Shown here in pieces: positions 1-10,074 of a stretch of DNA of 64,000 nucleotides (its first letter is position 1; the number at the start of each line of letters is the position of its first letter). The notes under the pieces were generated by a model. It searched no databases, was not told where the DNA came from, and worked only from the letters and a program-made list of their open reading frames with translations. The translations under genes were made by a program, and so were the position numbers. This DNA is from Porticoccaceae bacterium (lineage in GTDB: Bacteria; Pseudomonadota; Gammaproteobacteria; Pseudomonadales; Porticoccaceae): positions 1 to 64,000 of the forward strand of contig JAQXBF010000011.1 of NCBI GenBank assembly GCA_029252555.1, written 5' to 3'.

Positions 1-762
1 AGTTGCAGCATTGGAACCATCATGAGGCGCTACAAGGGCACCACAGGCGTCCGTGGCCGCGCCCTGCCAAGCTTCAATCCAGCTCTCATCTCCCATTACA
101 TTGGAGAAGGTACCATCAGCACCAAAACGGTAGATGTCATCGAAGAGGCACGCTCTTCCAGCAATGTCAGCTTCGCCACTGGCATACCAACTCGTATCAC
201 CCTTAGCTGGGCCAACTCCAAAAGCACCGGCCTCAGGAGAAAGCTTCCAATCTCCTGCGATCCCCTCCTCTTCACCCTCTTCTGGGCAACCTGCTGCACA
301 GTAAGTCACGTAGGTCTCGTCAGTAGTCGAGGTTACATCTGTACCGGCAACGCCACTGACATCAGTGAAGGAGATAGTGAAAGTAACAGCACCATCTTCG
401 TCGCCTTCCACCATAGTGCGCTCAGCAGACCAAGATGAATGCTGACCAGAAACAGTCACTGCAGAGCCAAAGATTTCAACGGTAGGCTTGAGCAGTGATT
501 CGCTAGCAGTGAACTCCAGCCTAACTGTGTCTCCGAGCTCGACTTCGTCGCTGGCGTTAAAGCCGTTGGCAATAGTTACACTCGTCAGGGTCGGTGCAAC
601 ACCGTCTGGACCTGGATCAGTTAAAGTAACTTTTTTATCACCACCGCCACCACAGGCCGAAAGGATCAAAGAAAATGAAAGTGCAACAATTGCACCGAGA
701 TGATTGGTTTGCAAAAGGCCTTGTAACCAGCCTGACATACCAACGGTTGTTTGCTGACGCAT
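1..762 (-). CDS. Surface lipoprotein with Ig-like region (3' end outside window)
   Basis: The minus frame is open from an ATG at 762 to the window edge (254 codons, no stop), so the C-terminus lies outside. A strong Shine-Dalgarno (AGGGGGA) precedes the ATG. The N-terminus has a hydrophobic segment ending in a lipobox (LILSAC, then GGGG), which predicts an acylated lipoprotein exported through Sec. After a short linker comes a stretch resembling bacterial Ig-like or cadherin-type modules (VTIANGF..., ...VEIFGSAVTVSG, ...VTFTISFTDVSG). It is followed by an acidic stretch (CPEEGEEEG) and a Trp/Gly-rich block (GDWKLSPEAGAFGVG, GDTSWYASGEADIAGR). Such modules often repeat in large marine surface proteins. 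The specific role is unknown. The gene reads away from the bolA/oad cluster. Confidence 0.8.
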   Translation of the reverse strand, partial: MRQQTTVGMSGWLQGLLQTNHLGAIVALSFSLILSACGGGGDKKVTLTDPGPDGVAPTLTSVTIANGFNASDEVELGDTVRLEFTASESLLKPTVEIFGSAVTVSGQHSSWSAERTMVEGDEDGAVTFTISFTDVSGVAGTDVTSTTDETYVTYCAAGCPEEGEEEGIAGDWKLSPEAGAFGVGPAKGDTSWYASGEADIAGRACLFDDIYRFGADGTFSNVMGDESWIEAWQGAATDACGALVAPHDGSNAAT

Positions 763-940
763 AACTCCCCCTAAAATGAGTTTTTATAATTTGACTTAAT
801 TATAGAAATTAAAACAATTTCAACTATGGATTCTCTGCGCCTTCTGCACCGATCACCACACCAATACGTTGAATAGGGATATATATGCGGTGAATCGGCT
901 AGGACTGAGCCCAACAGCTTAAATGGCTTCCCGCTGGGGT

Positions 941-1261
941 TTAACCCTGCTTGCTACCACCCAAACAGCTGGGGGAATTTGGGGCGCCATCGTCGGTTTC
1001 TGACCATTCTGAAACCGTGTATGTATGCAGCGCTAACGCATGCACTGGCCCGCTGAGTTGCTCTGCTAACAGCTTGTAAACAGATTGGTGCCGCTGCACC
1101 AGGCGCTGGTCTTGAAAGCGGTCCGTCACTAATACCAATTTAAAATGGCTCTCAGACCCAGACGGCACCGAGTGCATATGACTCTCATTGGTCAGCCGTA
1201 TTAAATCTGGGTGGAATTCTGTAACCACAGCATCTTTAATACTCTGCTCTACAGGGCCCAT
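941..1261 (-). CDS. BolA family protein
   Basis: 106 residues. The central part matches the BolA fold: GSESHFKLVLVTDRF, then LVQRHQSVYKLL and GPVHALALHTYTVSEW, the usual family spacing. BolA proteins partner with monothiol glutaredoxins in iron-sulfur cluster handling and some bind DNA; which applies here cannot be read from the sequence. The tail (DDGAPNSPSCLGG) is longer than the core and contains a Cys. The ATG overlaps the oadB stop by one base (TAATG), so the gene is probably translationally coupled as the last gene of the oad operon. That placement is unusual and is listed as a finding. The family assignment is confident; subfamily (BolA, IbaG) is not resolved. Confidence 0.85.
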   Translation of the reverse strand: MGPVEQSIKDAVVTEFHPDLIRLTNESHMHSVPSGSESHFKLVLVTDRFQDQRLVQRHQSVYKLLAEQLSGPVHALALHTYTVSEWSETDDGAPNSPSCLGGSKQG

Positions 1262-2433
1262 TACATGCCACTCACTAGATTAATCATGACGCCCGCGGCC
1301 ACTGCGGAGCCAATAACACCAGCAACATTGGGGCCCATTGCATGCATTAAGAGGAAGTTGTGGGGGTTGGCCTCAAGCCCAACTTTATTGGCAACTCGGG
1401 CAGCCATTGGCACAGCTGAGACTCCGGCAGCACCAATAAGAGGATTCACCTTATGGGTAGACATGGTATTCATCAGCTTAGCCATCAGTACGCCAGAGGC
1501 AGTACCAATGCAAAATGCAATAGCACCCAAGGCCAAAATACCCATGGTCTCAGGGTTAAGAAATTTTTCCGCGCTCATTTTCGAGCCCACACCCAATCCA
1601 AGAAAAATAGTGACTATGTTAATCAAGGCATTCTGAGTAGTGTCGCTCAATCGATTAACCACGCCACATTCTCGCATTAGATTACCAAAACAAAACATAC
1701 CGAGTAGCGGGGCTGCATCTGGCAATAACATCGCCACTAATACCAGCAGGGTTAACGGAAACACAATGCGCTCTGCCTTGGTGACTGGGCGCAACTGCTC
1801 CATTTTAATTTGCCGTTCGGCGGGCGTCGTTAACGCGCGCATAATCGGCGGCTGAATGATGGGCACCAGTGCCATATAGGAATAGGCTGCCACGGCGATA
1901 GCGCCGAGTAAATCAGGAGCCAATTTGCTGGTTACAAAAATCGCCGTTGGCCCATCTGCCCCACCGATAATACCAATGGATGCAGCATCGCGAATACTGA
2001 AGTCAAGAATGCCGAAATGGCTGAGAGCCACAGCACCCAGCACGGTTGTAAATATACCCACCTGTGCCGCCGCCCCTAGCATCAATGTTTTTGGGTTGGC
2101 CAGCAGCGGGCCGAAGTCGGTCATGGCACCGACTCCCATAAATATGACTAGGGGAAACAGACCGGTTTCAATACCTGCATGATAGATGTAGTAGAGTAGC
2201 CCTCCTGGGCTCTCCATATTCCCCAGAGCATCGTAGACTGGCGCAGCATCAAACCCAGCGCCGGGAATATTGGCCAAGATAGTACCAAAGCCAATGGGCA
2301 CCAGTAGTAAAGGCTCAAAGCCTTTGCTGATAGCTAAAAATAGCAGCGCCAAGCCCACGCTCATCATCACCAGCTGACCCAACTGCAACTGCGCTATACC
2401 CGAACTCGCCCACAGGCTGATTAAGTTTTCCAT
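1261..2433 (-). CDS. oadB: Oxaloacetate decarboxylase beta subunit (Na+ pump)
   Basis: 390 residues with many hydrophobic segments, as expected for the membrane subunit that couples decarboxylation of carboxybiotin to Na+ export. Diagnostic stretches are the early [15 protein letters not shown], the conserved [17 protein letters not shown] region carrying the Asp needed for Na+ transport, and the C-terminal [15 protein letters not shown]. Length and order match the family. It lies 18 bases after oadA and shares a one-base overlap with the bolA-like gene. Acting with OadA and OadG it would generate a sodium gradient, which could feed the Na+ symporters also encoded in this window. Confidence 0.95.
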   Translation of the reverse strand: MENLISLWASSGIAQLQLGQLVMMSVGLALLFLAISKGFEPLLLVPIGFGTILANIPGAGFDAAPVYDALGNMESPGGLLYYIYHAGIETGLFPLVIFMGVGAMTDFGPLLANPKTLMLGAAAQVGIFTTVLGAVALSHFGILDFSIRDAASIGIIGGADGPTAIFVTSKLAPDLLGAIAVAAYSYMALVPIIQPPIMRALTTPAERQIKMEQLRPVTKAERIVFPLTLLVLVAMLLPDAAPLLGMFCFGNLMRECGVVNRLSDTTQNALINIVTIFLGLGVGSKMSAEKFLNPETMGILALGAIAFCIGTASGVLMAKLMNTMSTHKVNPLIGAAGVSAVPMAARVANKVGLEANPHNFLLMHAMGPNVAGVIGSAVAAGVMINLVSGM

Positions 2434-2451
2434 AATTCAGAGCCCCTTTCC

Positions 2452-4242
2452 TTAAGCCAGAGTAACCAGTACATCACCCACCGCGCAGTTGTCACCTGCC
2501 TGCACCCGCACGTCAACTATGCTACCCGCCGCTGGCGCACTCACTAAGGTCTCCATCTTCATGGCTTCAAGAATAATAATACTTTCGCCCTCCGCAACTG
2601 CCTGACCAGGCTTAACTAACACTTTAACGACGGTTCCAGCTAATGGGGCATTCACCGGTGACCCTCCTGTCGCTGCCACAGCTGGTGCCTCTGAACTTGC
2701 GCCAGAACTAACAGCACCCACAGCAGAAATGGCGCTGACATCGCCACCATTGGCCACACTAACCGTATAAGACTTGCCTTCAATTTCCACGGTATAAATT
2801 TCTTCACCTGACTCATTGATCTGCACTTCAGGTCCAGCACTAGGTATCGGCTCAAAGGCATCGGGGTTATCTTTATTCTGCAAAAACTTAAGGCCAACCT
2901 GAGGAAATAGCGCGTAGGTCAGCACATCATCAATCTGCCCTTCTCCCGCACAAATCTGGAAACCATGTTCCGCAGAAAGACCTTCTAGCTCTGTCGTCAG
3001 GGCATTTAGCTCTGGCTCAATATTATCTGCAGGGCGGCAAGTGATGGCTTGCTCACCTTCATCCAATACACGGGCCTGTAACTCGGTATTGACTGGCGCA
3101 GGCGCTGCACCGTACTCGCCGCGCAGTACGCCAGCAGTCTCTTTGGAAATGGATTTATAGCGCTCACCCGTCAACACATTGAGCACCGCCTGGGTACCCA
3201 CAATTTGCGATGTGGGCGTGACCAGAGGGATATAACCCAAGTCTTCCCGCACTCGCGGAATCTCGGCCAACACATCGTCCAATCGATTCCCGGCACCCTG
3301 CTGTCGCAGCTGAGATTCCATATTGGTCAACATACCTCCAGGCACCTGAGCAACTAAAATACGTGAGTCAACACCGCGCAATGAGCCTTCAAAAGCACTA
3401 TATTTTTTACGCACCTCTCTGAAGTAAGCAGCAATTTCTTCAAGCTTTTCTATTTTCAGGCCAGTGGCATGCTCTGTGCCTTCAAAGATTGACACCACAG
3501 ATTCTGTCGCGGAATGCCCATAGGTCATCGACATTGAAGAAATAGCAGTATCGACATTATCAATACCAGCTTCGACACATTTGGTGATGGTGGTTGTCGA
3601 CAAGCCAGTTGTGGCATGAGCGTGCAGCTGAAGAGGGATAGAAACTGCTTTTTTCAGCTTGGTAATAAGCTCATAGCCCACATAGGGCATCAGCAGGCCA
3701 GCCATATCTTTAATGCAGATAGAGTCAGCGCCCGCATCTTCAATCTGGCGCGCCTGGTCCACCCATAAATCAATGGTATGCACGGGACTCACCGTATAAG
3801 AGATTGTCCCCTGAGCATGTTTGCCAACTTGCTTAACCGCACGCAGAGCAGTTTCCAAATTGCGCATATCATTCATGGCATCAAAAACACGGAAAACATC
3901 AATACCATTGATCGCTGCTCGCTCAACAAACTTTTCTACTACGTCGTCGGCATAATGGCGGTAACCAAGAATATTCTGCCCACGAAATAACATCTGCTGT
4001 GGAGTATTGGGCATAGCCTTCTTGATTTCTCTTATGCGATCCCAAGGGTCTTCACCCAAAAAACGGATACAGGAATCAAACGTGGCACCACCCCAGGATT
4101 CCATTGACCAATAGCCAATCTGATCTAGCTTTTCAGCAATCGGCAGCATATCGTCAATTCGCATTCTGGTCGCAAACAGCGATTGATGAGCGTCGCGAAG
4201 AACAACTTCGGTTATCCCGAGCGCAGAAGTCTTAGAGGGCAT
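2452..4242 (-). CDS. oadA: Oxaloacetate decarboxylase alpha subunit, biotin protein
   Basis: 596 residues. The N-terminal carboxyltransferase domain starts with the family signature [14 protein letters not shown] and has the metal-site motif [10 protein letters not shown]. An Ala/Gly/Ser-rich linker of about 40 residues leads to a C-terminal biotinyl domain ending in VGDVLVTLA, with the biotinylated lysine in EAMKMET. The carboxyltransferase moves CO2 from oxaloacetate to biotin; the biotin arm then carries it to OadB. The closely related pyruvate carboxylase B subunit has the same domain order, but the neighbouring oadG and oadB settle the call. It lies between oadG (58-base gap) and oadB (18-base gap). 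Confidence 0.95.
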   Translation of the reverse strand: MPSKTSALGITEVVLRDAHQSLFATRMRIDDMLPIAEKLDQIGYWSMESWGGATFDSCIRFLGEDPWDRIREIKKAMPNTPQQMLFRGQNILGYRHYADDVVEKFVERAAINGIDVFRVFDAMNDMRNLETALRAVKQVGKHAQGTISYTVSPVHTIDLWVDQARQIEDAGADSICIKDMAGLLMPYVGYELITKLKKAVSIPLQLHAHATTGLSTTTITKCVEAGIDNVDTAISSMSMTYGHSATESVVSIFEGTEHATGLKIEKLEEIAAYFREVRKKYSAFEGSLRGVDSRILVAQVPGGMLTNMESQLRQQGAGNRLDDVLAEIPRVREDLGYIPLVTPTSQIVGTQAVLNVLTGERYKSISKETAGVLRGEYGAAPAPVNTELQARVLDEGEQAITCRPADNIEPELNALTTELEGLSAEHGFQICAGEGQIDDVLTYALFPQVGLKFLQNKDNPDAFEPIPSAGPEVQINESGEEIYTVEIEGKSYTVSVANGGDVSAISAVGAVSSGASSEAPAVAATGGSPVNAPLAGTVVKVLVKPGQAVAEGESIIILEAMKMETLVSAPAAGSIVDVRVQAGDNCAVGDVLVTLA

Positions 4243-4300
4243 AATGATGTCCGTTGTAATTAATATTGCGGTTTAATCTTACATCTTTTTAACTAGGTTT

Positions 4301-4543
4301 CTACTTACGGCCACGATGTTGGTCAATAGCGACTTGAATTGCTTTGGCAATTCGTGGTTCAACTGAACTATTCCCATTTGGCACCTCGGCGCCAGCGGCG
4401 AATGCAACTTCTTCTTCGGTAAAGCGATTAACCAGTGCAGACATTGCAGCAGTAATACCAACTAAAAGCGTCAAAAAAGTAAACACCGTGCCCATGCCAT
4501 AGAGTAATAAATCAAGGCCTTGGGCAATCAGAGAAGTTTCCAT
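4301..4543 (-). CDS. oadG: Oxaloacetate decarboxylase gamma subunit
   Basis: 80 residues from the ATG at 4543. A longer frame begins further upstream but its first 64 residues do not resemble the family and would run into the argS promoter region. The protein has one N-terminal membrane helix (LLLYGMGTVFTFLTLLVGITAAMSA), then a charged cytoplasmic tail ending in DQHRGRK. This is the standard OadG plan: a single-helix anchor that holds OadA to OadB and binds Zn2+ through its C-terminal tail. The ribosome-binding site is weak (ACGGAC). It is the first gene of the operon and is divergent from argS. Confidence 0.88.
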   Translation of the reverse strand: METSLIAQGLDLLLYGMGTVFTFLTLLVGITAAMSALVNRFTEEEVAFAAGAEVPNGNSSVEPRIAKAIQVAIDQHRGRK

Positions 4544-4716
4544 TAATAGTCCGTAGGTAAAACCCGTAGAATTTGAATATGCTTGCCCTGCAACAAGGGC
4601 GGCAGGCGCAACTATATCAATAAGCCTACTTTTTTCAAAGTTTGGCTTTGCTTTCAGTGCCTGTAAACCTACAATCCGCACTTTAACATTGCCTGATCGG
4701 TGGAAAACGCACATAA

Positions 4717-6438
4717 ATGAGTATAAAAGACACACTTATTGAAAGAGTTTCCGCAGCCATGCAAGCTGCAGGGATTCCTGATGACTGCCCACCCATGGTC
4801 GCACTTAGTGGCAAACCTCAATTTGGTGACTATCAGGCCAATGGTGCCATGGGCGCCGCAAAGGCAATGAAAACCAATCCGAGAGAATTGGCACAAGCCA
4901 TCATCATTAATCTTCAACTCGAAGGTATTGCTGAGAGACTGGAAATCGCTGGGCCGGGTTTTATCAATATAACGCTGGCCAATGAATATTTAGCGCAAAA
5001 TCTCGGGGCCAATGCTGAACATATCAATGACAACCCTCAGAATGTGGTGATTGATTATTCCTCCCCCAATCTTGCTAAGGAAATGCATGTAGGTCATCTG
5101 CGCTCAACCATTATTGGCGATGCGATAGCTCGCCTGTTGGAGTATCAGGGCCACAGGGTCACCCGCCAAAACCATATGGGCGACTGGGGAACGCAGTTTG
5201 GCATGCTGATTGCGGAGCTGGAGTTACATCTTGGAGAAGGTGAACAGGCCGACCTAGCACTAAATGATTTAGAACTGTTTTATCAGCAGTCAAAAAAGCA
5301 TTTTGATGCCGACCCAGAATTTGCCGATAAGGCCCGCGCCTACGTGGTTAAGCTTCAATCCGGCGATGCCCACTGTCGCAAACTATGGCAAAAATTTATC
5401 GATGTCTCTGTGGCCCATAATATTGATATCTACAAACAGCTCAATGTAGGTTTGCGAGCAGAACATATTGCTGCAGAAAGCTCCTATAACGATGATCTGG
5501 ACAATGTGCTAAGTGCCCTTGTTGAACAGAGTCTGGCAGTTGACTCCGAAGGTGCCAAAGTTGTGTTTCTCGATGAGCTGGCCGATAAGAATGGCGACCC
5601 CTCACCTATGATCGTGCAAAAATCTGGCGGAGGATTTCTGTATGCCAGCAGCGACTTGGCCTGCCTAAGGTACCGAGTGGGCCCATTGCAGGCCAATCGT
5701 ATTCTGTACTTCATTGATGCTCGGCAGTCTCTGCACATGAAACAGGTTTTTATCACCGGCCGCAAAGCCAACTTTGTACCACCGGAAGTCAGCCTCGAAC
5801 ACCACGCTTTTGGCACCATGATGGGAGCCGACGGCAAGCCCTTTAAAACCCGCAGTGGCGGCACCATTAAGTTAGCCGACCTGGTCGTGGAAGCCGTCGA
5901 ACGGGCAGAATATTTGGTTAGAGACAAGAACCCAGACCTTGCTGAGGAAGATATTAACCTGATTGCTCGGAAGGTAGGTATTGGCGCCATTAAATACGCT
6001 GATCTGAGTAAAACTCGGACTAATGACTACATTTTTGACTGGGATGCGATGCTGTCTTTTGAAGGCAATACCTCCCCCTATCTGCAGTATGCCTATACCA
6101 GAATTCGCAGTATTTTTCGCAAAGCCGGCATACAGCCAGAGGGATTTTCGGCGCCAGTGACTCTAGGCCAGCCCCAAGAAAAAACCTTAGCGTTAAAATT
6201 ACTGCAGTTTAATGAAGTACTGGATCAGGTGGCGGCTGATTGCTACCCCCATACGCTCTGCACTTATCTTTACGAGCTGGCCAGCGCCTTTATGTCATTC
6301 TACGAGCAGTGCCCAGTGCTGAAAGAAGGCGTCGATAACAGCACCCGCCAAAGCCGTCTTCAGCTGTGTGCATTAAGTGCTGCAACTCTGGCTCAGGGTC
6401 TCGATTTGCTGGGCATTGAAGTTATGGAAAAAATGTAA
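4717..6438 (+). CDS. argS: Arginyl-tRNA synthetase
   Basis: 573 residues, the usual length. The N-terminal additional domain is followed by the class I signature at residues 115-134 ([24 protein letters not shown]-type HVGH at 124-127). The catalytic core continues with [18 protein letters not shown], which replaces the canonical KMSKS loop as in many ArgRS enzymes. The C-terminal anticodon-binding helical domain ends in GIEVMEKM, close to the classic PVMVMERM ending. It charges tRNA-Arg with arginine in the cytoplasm, including the tRNA-Arg(ACG) encoded at 28695. It is divergent from oadG across 173 bases and appears monocistronic. Confidence 0.97.
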   Translation: MSIKDTLIERVSAAMQAAGIPDDCPPMVALSGKPQFGDYQANGAMGAAKAMKTNPRELAQAIIINLQLEGIAERLEIAGPGFINITLANEYLAQNLGANAEHINDNPQNVVIDYSSPNLAKEMHVGHLRSTIIGDAIARLLEYQGHRVTRQNHMGDWGTQFGMLIAELELHLGEGEQADLALNDLELFYQQSKKHFDADPEFADKARAYVVKLQSGDAHCRKLWQKFIDVSVAHNIDIYKQLNVGLRAEHIAAESSYNDDLDNVLSALVEQSLAVDSEGAKVVFLDELADKNGDPSPMIVQKSGGGFLYASSDLACLRYRVGPLQANRILYFIDARQSLHMKQVFITGRKANFVPPEVSLEHHAFGTMMGADGKPFKTRSGGTIKLADLVVEAVERAEYLVRDKNPDLAEEDINLIARKVGIGAIKYADLSKTRTNDYIFDWDAMLSFEGNTSPYLQYAYTRIRSIFRKAGIQPEGFSAPVTLGQPQEKTLALKLLQFNEVLDQVAADCYPHTLCTYLYELASAFMSFYEQCPVLKEGVDNSTRQSRLQLCALSAATLAQGLDLLGIEVMEKM

Positions 6439-6560
6439 GGTTCGATCAAGCAGGCAAACTCTCCCAGGCTGCGCTAAGTTTAAAAGACTCAACTATCGAC
6501 TTTGTAGCCATGCATCATCTAAGCATCCTGGCCATCATCTGGACCAGTGTATTCGTCGCA

Positions 6561-6665
6561 TCATTTTAAACTCACCGGTCCACTTCTGTGCTCATTAGGC
6601 GCGCTAACGATAGCGCCTACCGCTAGCTTAGTGATATCACCCTGGTGGATTTTGACTCGATGCAC
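6561..6665 (-). pseudogene. Remnant of a macro-domain (ADP-ribose binding) gene
   Basis: In the 341-base gap between argS and putP, the minus strand holds a 34-codon frame starting with GTG at 6665. Its residues 6-23 read IHQGDITKLAVGAIVSAP. Macro-domain proteins of the YmdB/O-acetyl-ADP-ribose deacetylase type open with a very similar GDIT..LAVDAIVNAAN block. The Asp of DAIVNAAN is Gly here and the AAN is changed, then the frame ends at a TGA (6561-6563) before the GGGGVDGAIH loop. No continuation was seen in other frames. I read this as the decayed 5' end of a lost gene. The rest of the gap (6439-6560, 6666-6779) shows nothing recognisable. Confidence 0.55.
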
Positions 6666-6779
6666 TGATTTTTCAACCTCAGAATAGACTTTCGAAGTAT
6701 AGGAAAATACTGTCAGTAAAATGTTTGCCGCCATCACAGCACTACTGCGAACGGACCTTCTGGTTATTTGTTAATAGGA

Positions 6780-8261
6780 CTAAAGCTGGCTGTGCATCTG
6801 ATCGAACCGTTTAACCACGACTGGGTTCAAACTCTTTTTACTCAGCAGACTAAACACAAAAATAGCAATAATGGCGAAAATAAAGCCCGGCACCAGAGCG
6901 TACAAGTCAAAAAGCCCACCCTCTAAACGGGACCAAAGCACCACAGTCAAACCACCTGTCACTACGCCAGCCAATGCTCCCAAGGCCGTCATGCCACGCC
7001 AGTATAAACTGACTAAAAGAGCGGGCCCCAAGGACGCACCCAATCCAGCCCAGGCATAGGAAACAACGTCCAGTACCTTGCTGTCTGGATTCATTGCCAA
7101 AAGAGTCGCGAGCAGGGCCAAAACTACCACGGCGATACGACCAACCTGCAGTCGTTTTTCTGCCGTCAACGGCTCTTTGGTCGCCAATGGATAGAGGTCT
7201 TCCGCCAGAGAGGCAGAACAAACCAATAGCTGAGAGTCCACGGTACTCATAATGGCTGCAAGAATAGCCGCCAGTAAAACGCCAGCCACCAATGGATGGA
7301 AGATCAGGCTGGTCAGCGCGATAAACACCTTCTCAGAATCTACCAATGGTTGATCTAGGAATGCCACGCCACTGAGCCCCACCAAAATAGCTAAGAGGTA
7401 GCAGAGCAGTGCCCAAGAAACACCTATGGCCGCGGCACGAGGCGTATCAGCTGGTGAGCGAATGGCCTTAAAACGCGCCAAAATATGAGGCTGACCAAAG
7501 TAACCCAACCCCCAACCCATGGTGCTAATAATGGTCATCCAGCCCAGAGCCTGACCTTCGGCAGAGGTAAAAATATTTAATAGTTGCGGGTTTTGCTGAT
7601 TGATTTGATCAGCGAATTGGCCTGTGCCTCCAAATTGACTTATGACCAAGACTGGCACAGCCACCAGCGCCAGCAGCATTAAAATGCCCTGAAACACATC
7701 GGTCCAGGACACAGCCAAAAAGCCACCGAATAAGGTGTAGAGCAAGATTAGTGCGACGCTTACAAACACTGCGGTTTGATAGTCAAAGCCAAACACCTCA
7801 TTAAACAACTTGCCCCCGGCAATCAGACCAGAGCCCACATAAAACAGGAAAAACACCAGAATACTGATCGAGGCAATAGACTTTAACCAGGGCGTTGAAT
7901 CAGCAAAACGTCGCTGTAAGTAGGCTGGTAAGGTTACTGCATCATCTAGCTGAGCACTGTAAATACGTAGCCGTTTAGCCATCAATAACCAGTTTGCTGC
8001 CACGCCAATCACCAGACCTATGGATATCCAGGCTGCCTCAAGACCCGCCAGATAGGCATAGCCAGGCAGTCCCAATAGCACCCAGCCGCTCATATCCGAT
8101 GCGCCAGCACTTATCGCAGATACAGTGGGTGATAACTGGCGACCACCGAGAAAATAGTCCCCTGCGCTCTTGGTGCGAATATAGGCGTAAAAGCCTATTC
8201 CCAGCACGATGCTGACATAGATAAGAAAAGCAATAATACTGGGTGCTGTGAGCTGCGACAT
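6780..8261 (-). CDS. putP: Sodium/proline symporter
   Basis: 493 residues with about 13 predicted membrane helices, typical of the solute:sodium symporter family. The N-terminus FLIYVSIVLGIGFYAYIRT, then SAGDYFLGGRQLSPTVSAIS and GASDMSGWVLLGLPG, are hallmark PutP sequences around the first helices, where Na+ and proline bind. SGVAFLDQPLVDSEKVF and AAIMSTVDSQLLVCS also match PutP. It imports proline driven by the Na+ gradient. No putA is visible in the window. The gene is 16 bases downstream of ttcA on the same strand; a functional link is not obvious. Confidence 0.93.
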   Translation of the reverse strand: MSQLTAPSIIAFLIYVSIVLGIGFYAYIRTKSAGDYFLGGRQLSPTVSAISAGASDMSGWVLLGLPGYAYLAGLEAAWISIGLVIGVAANWLLMAKRLRIYSAQLDDAVTLPAYLQRRFADSTPWLKSIASISILVFFLFYVGSGLIAGGKLFNEVFGFDYQTAVFVSVALILLYTLFGGFLAVSWTDVFQGILMLLALVAVPVLVISQFGGTGQFADQINQQNPQLLNIFTSAEGQALGWMTIISTMGWGLGYFGQPHILARFKAIRSPADTPRAAAIGVSWALLCYLLAILVGLSGVAFLDQPLVDSEKVFIALTSLIFHPLVAGVLLAAILAAIMSTVDSQLLVCSASLAEDLYPLATKEPLTAEKRLQVGRIAVVVLALLATLLAMNPDSKVLDVVSYAWAGLGASLGPALLVSLYWRGMTALGALAGVVTGGLTVVLWSRLEGGLFDLYALVPGFIFAIIAIFVFSLLSKKSLNPVVVKRFDQMHSQL

Positions 8262-8277
8262 AGGTTGAATCCTAGTT

Positions 8278-9132
8278 TTATAATAAGTTGATGGCTCGAA
8301 TATGAGTCTCTAACTCATCGTTATCGACGGGCACAGAGCTACGATCTAACTCGAGCCCTGTAAAATCGAATAACGCAGTATCAGCCAACTGCGAGGGTGA
8401 GACATTCTTGATAGCGCCAAAAATGGTGTCGATGCGACCTGGAAATTGGCGCTCCCACTGAACCAACATTTCTTTAACTGCATTGCGCTGCAGGCCATCT
8501 TGAGAACCACAGAGATTACATGGAATAATGGGAAACTGTTTAAGCTCCGCGAGCGCGATTAAATCAGTTTCGCGACAGTAGGCCAGAGGTCGAATTAGCA
8601 TGTTTTTCTTATCATCTGAGAGTAGCTTGGGCGGCATTGCCTTGAGCTTGCCCTGATAGAACATATTTAGAAAAAGGGTTTCGACAATATCATCTCGGTG
8701 ATGCCCCAGGGCCACTTTGGTAGCACCAATCTCTTCGGCAAAGCCATACAGGGTGCCGCGACGCAGCCTCGAGCACAGGCTGCAATAGGTTTTACCCTCG
8801 GGAATTTTGCTTGTCACTATGCTGTAGGTATCTTTCTCAAGAATATGATATTCAATATCCAAGGTATCCAGATAGGTCGGCAGAACAGTCTCGGGAAAAC
8901 CGGGCTGCTTTTGATCTAAATTAACAGCAACAAGATCAAACTTGATGGGCGCATTTCTCTGCAGGGCCATCAAAATATCCAGCATCCCATATGAGTCTTT
9001 GCCCCCAGACAGACAAACCATTATCCGGTCACCCTCTTCGATCATATTGTAATCAGCAATTGCACTGCCCACATTACGCCGCAGACGTTTCTGCAACTTA
9101 TTGGCCTCAAGCTGATTTTTGCGAATAGACAT
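8278..9132 (-). CDS. ttcA: tRNA 2-thiocytidine(32) synthetase
   Basis: 284 residues. It has the PP-loop ATP pyrophosphatase motif SGGKDS (residues 42-47) and two cysteine pairs (CSLC at 117-120 and CNLC at 205-208) of the kind that hold the Fe-S cluster in Ttc[17 protein letters not shown] is the conserved central helix region. The enzyme thiolates cytidine 32 in several tRNAs, including arginine acceptors. The start ATG at 9132 follows a GGAAG-like ribosome-binding site. Divergent from the dead bioA. Confidence 0.95.
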   Translation of the reverse strand: MSIRKNQLEANKLQKRLRRNVGSAIADYNMIEEGDRIMVCLSGGKDSYGMLDILMALQRNAPIKFDLVAVNLDQKQPGFPETVLPTYLDTLDIEYHILEKDTYSIVTSKIPEGKTYCSLCSRLRRGTLYGFAEEIGATKVALGHHRDDIVETLFLNMFYQGKLKAMPPKLLSDDKKNMLIRPLAYCRETDLIALAELKQFPIIPCNLCGSQDGLQRNAVKEMLVQWERQFPGRIDTIFGAIKNVSPSQLADTALFDFTGLELDRSSVPVDNDELETHIRAINLL

Positions 9133-9168
9133 GGGAACTTCCGACTGCTGAAAAGCTGGCCATTGTAA

Positions 9169-10074
9169 TTGCTTAGGACAGTATTAACCAAGCCAGACTG
9201 GGGATTTTTTAGATTAGCAGCAGACAATGGATATCACGGCGACACCTTTGCCGCTATATCGGTCTGTGATCCTGTCACCGGCATGCATCATTTATTGGAT
9301 CAGGTTTTGCAGAAACATTATTTTGCACCAGCGCCGCAAACCGGTTTTGATCAGGAGTGGGACGAGGATGATATTGCGGAATTTAGCCAAATCATCACAA
9401 ATAAAAGCCATGAATTGGCTGCAGTTATTTTGGAGCCTATAGTCCAAGGCGCTGGAGGTATGCGTTTTTATTCGCCCCATTACTTAAAACGGGTACGAGA
9501 GCTCTGTGATGAAAATAATGTATTACTGATTGCCAATGAAATTGCCACCAGTTTCGCCCGCACGGGTAAATTATTTGCCTGCGATTAGGCTGAAATATCG
9601 CCGGATATTATGTGTCTGGGTAAAGCGATTACCGGCGGCTATATGACATTGACCGCAACTATGTGCACTAACAGAGTAAGCCGCGGTATCTGCGAAGGTG
9701 AGGCTGGCTGGTTTATGCACGGCCCTACGTTTATGGGCAACCCATTGGCCTGTGCTGTAGCAAATGGCAGCATCAGCTTATTACTAAGTGACGATTGGCA
9801 AAATAATATCCAACGCATTGAAGCATTTTTATCCACAGCGCTGCAGAAATTTTCTAGCCTGAAGACTGTTGCGGACGTTAGAGTTTTGGGCGCTATCGGC
9901 GTGATTGAAATGCATGACCCCGTCACCCTCCCAGACATTCAAAAGCACTTTGTCGCAGCGGGAGTTTGGGTGCGCCCCTTTGGCAAGCTTATCTATGTAA
10001 TGCCGCCATTTATCAGCTCAGATGAAGAACTAAATCAGCTATTTAAGGGGGTTTATTCTGTTCCATCGAAGTAG
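9169..10074 (+). pseudogene. bioA: Decayed bioA (DAPA aminotransferase)
   Basis: Two frames in the same phase, split by TAG at 9586-9588, together read as the C-terminal two thirds of adenosylmethionine-8-amino-7-oxononanoate aminotransferase. Recognisable blocks are NGYHGDTFAAISVCDPVTG, AAVILEPIVQGAGGM, the stop, then SPDIMCLGKAITGGYMTLTA with the PLP-binding lysine, and GPTFMGNPLACAVA. The first 130 or so residues are missing, with no start or ribosome-binding site. The PLP-contacting DEIATGFGRTG segment reads NEIATSFARTG, so the essential Asp is Asn. Truncation, stop and active-site changes together show a true pseudogene. Its end overlaps the convergent lipocalin gene by 22 bases. No other bio genes are in the window. 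Confidence 0.9.

Noticed and set aside
22-703. Plus-strand open frames at 22-438 and 488-703
   Set aside because: They lie antisense to the partial lipoprotein, which has a lipobox, a ribosome-binding site and coherent sequence over 254 codons; the plus frames have none of these.
6440-6570. Plus-strand frame after argS reading FDQAGKLSQAALSLKDSTIDF then a short hydrophobic stretch
   Set aside because: No start codon at its head, no family match, stops after 42 codons, and conflicts with the better-supported macro-domain remnant on the other strand.
6601-6616. Hairpin GCGCTA/TAGCGC with a four-base loop after argS, as an argS terminator
   Set aside because: No T-run follows on either strand, and the bases are inside the macro-domain remnant reading frame.
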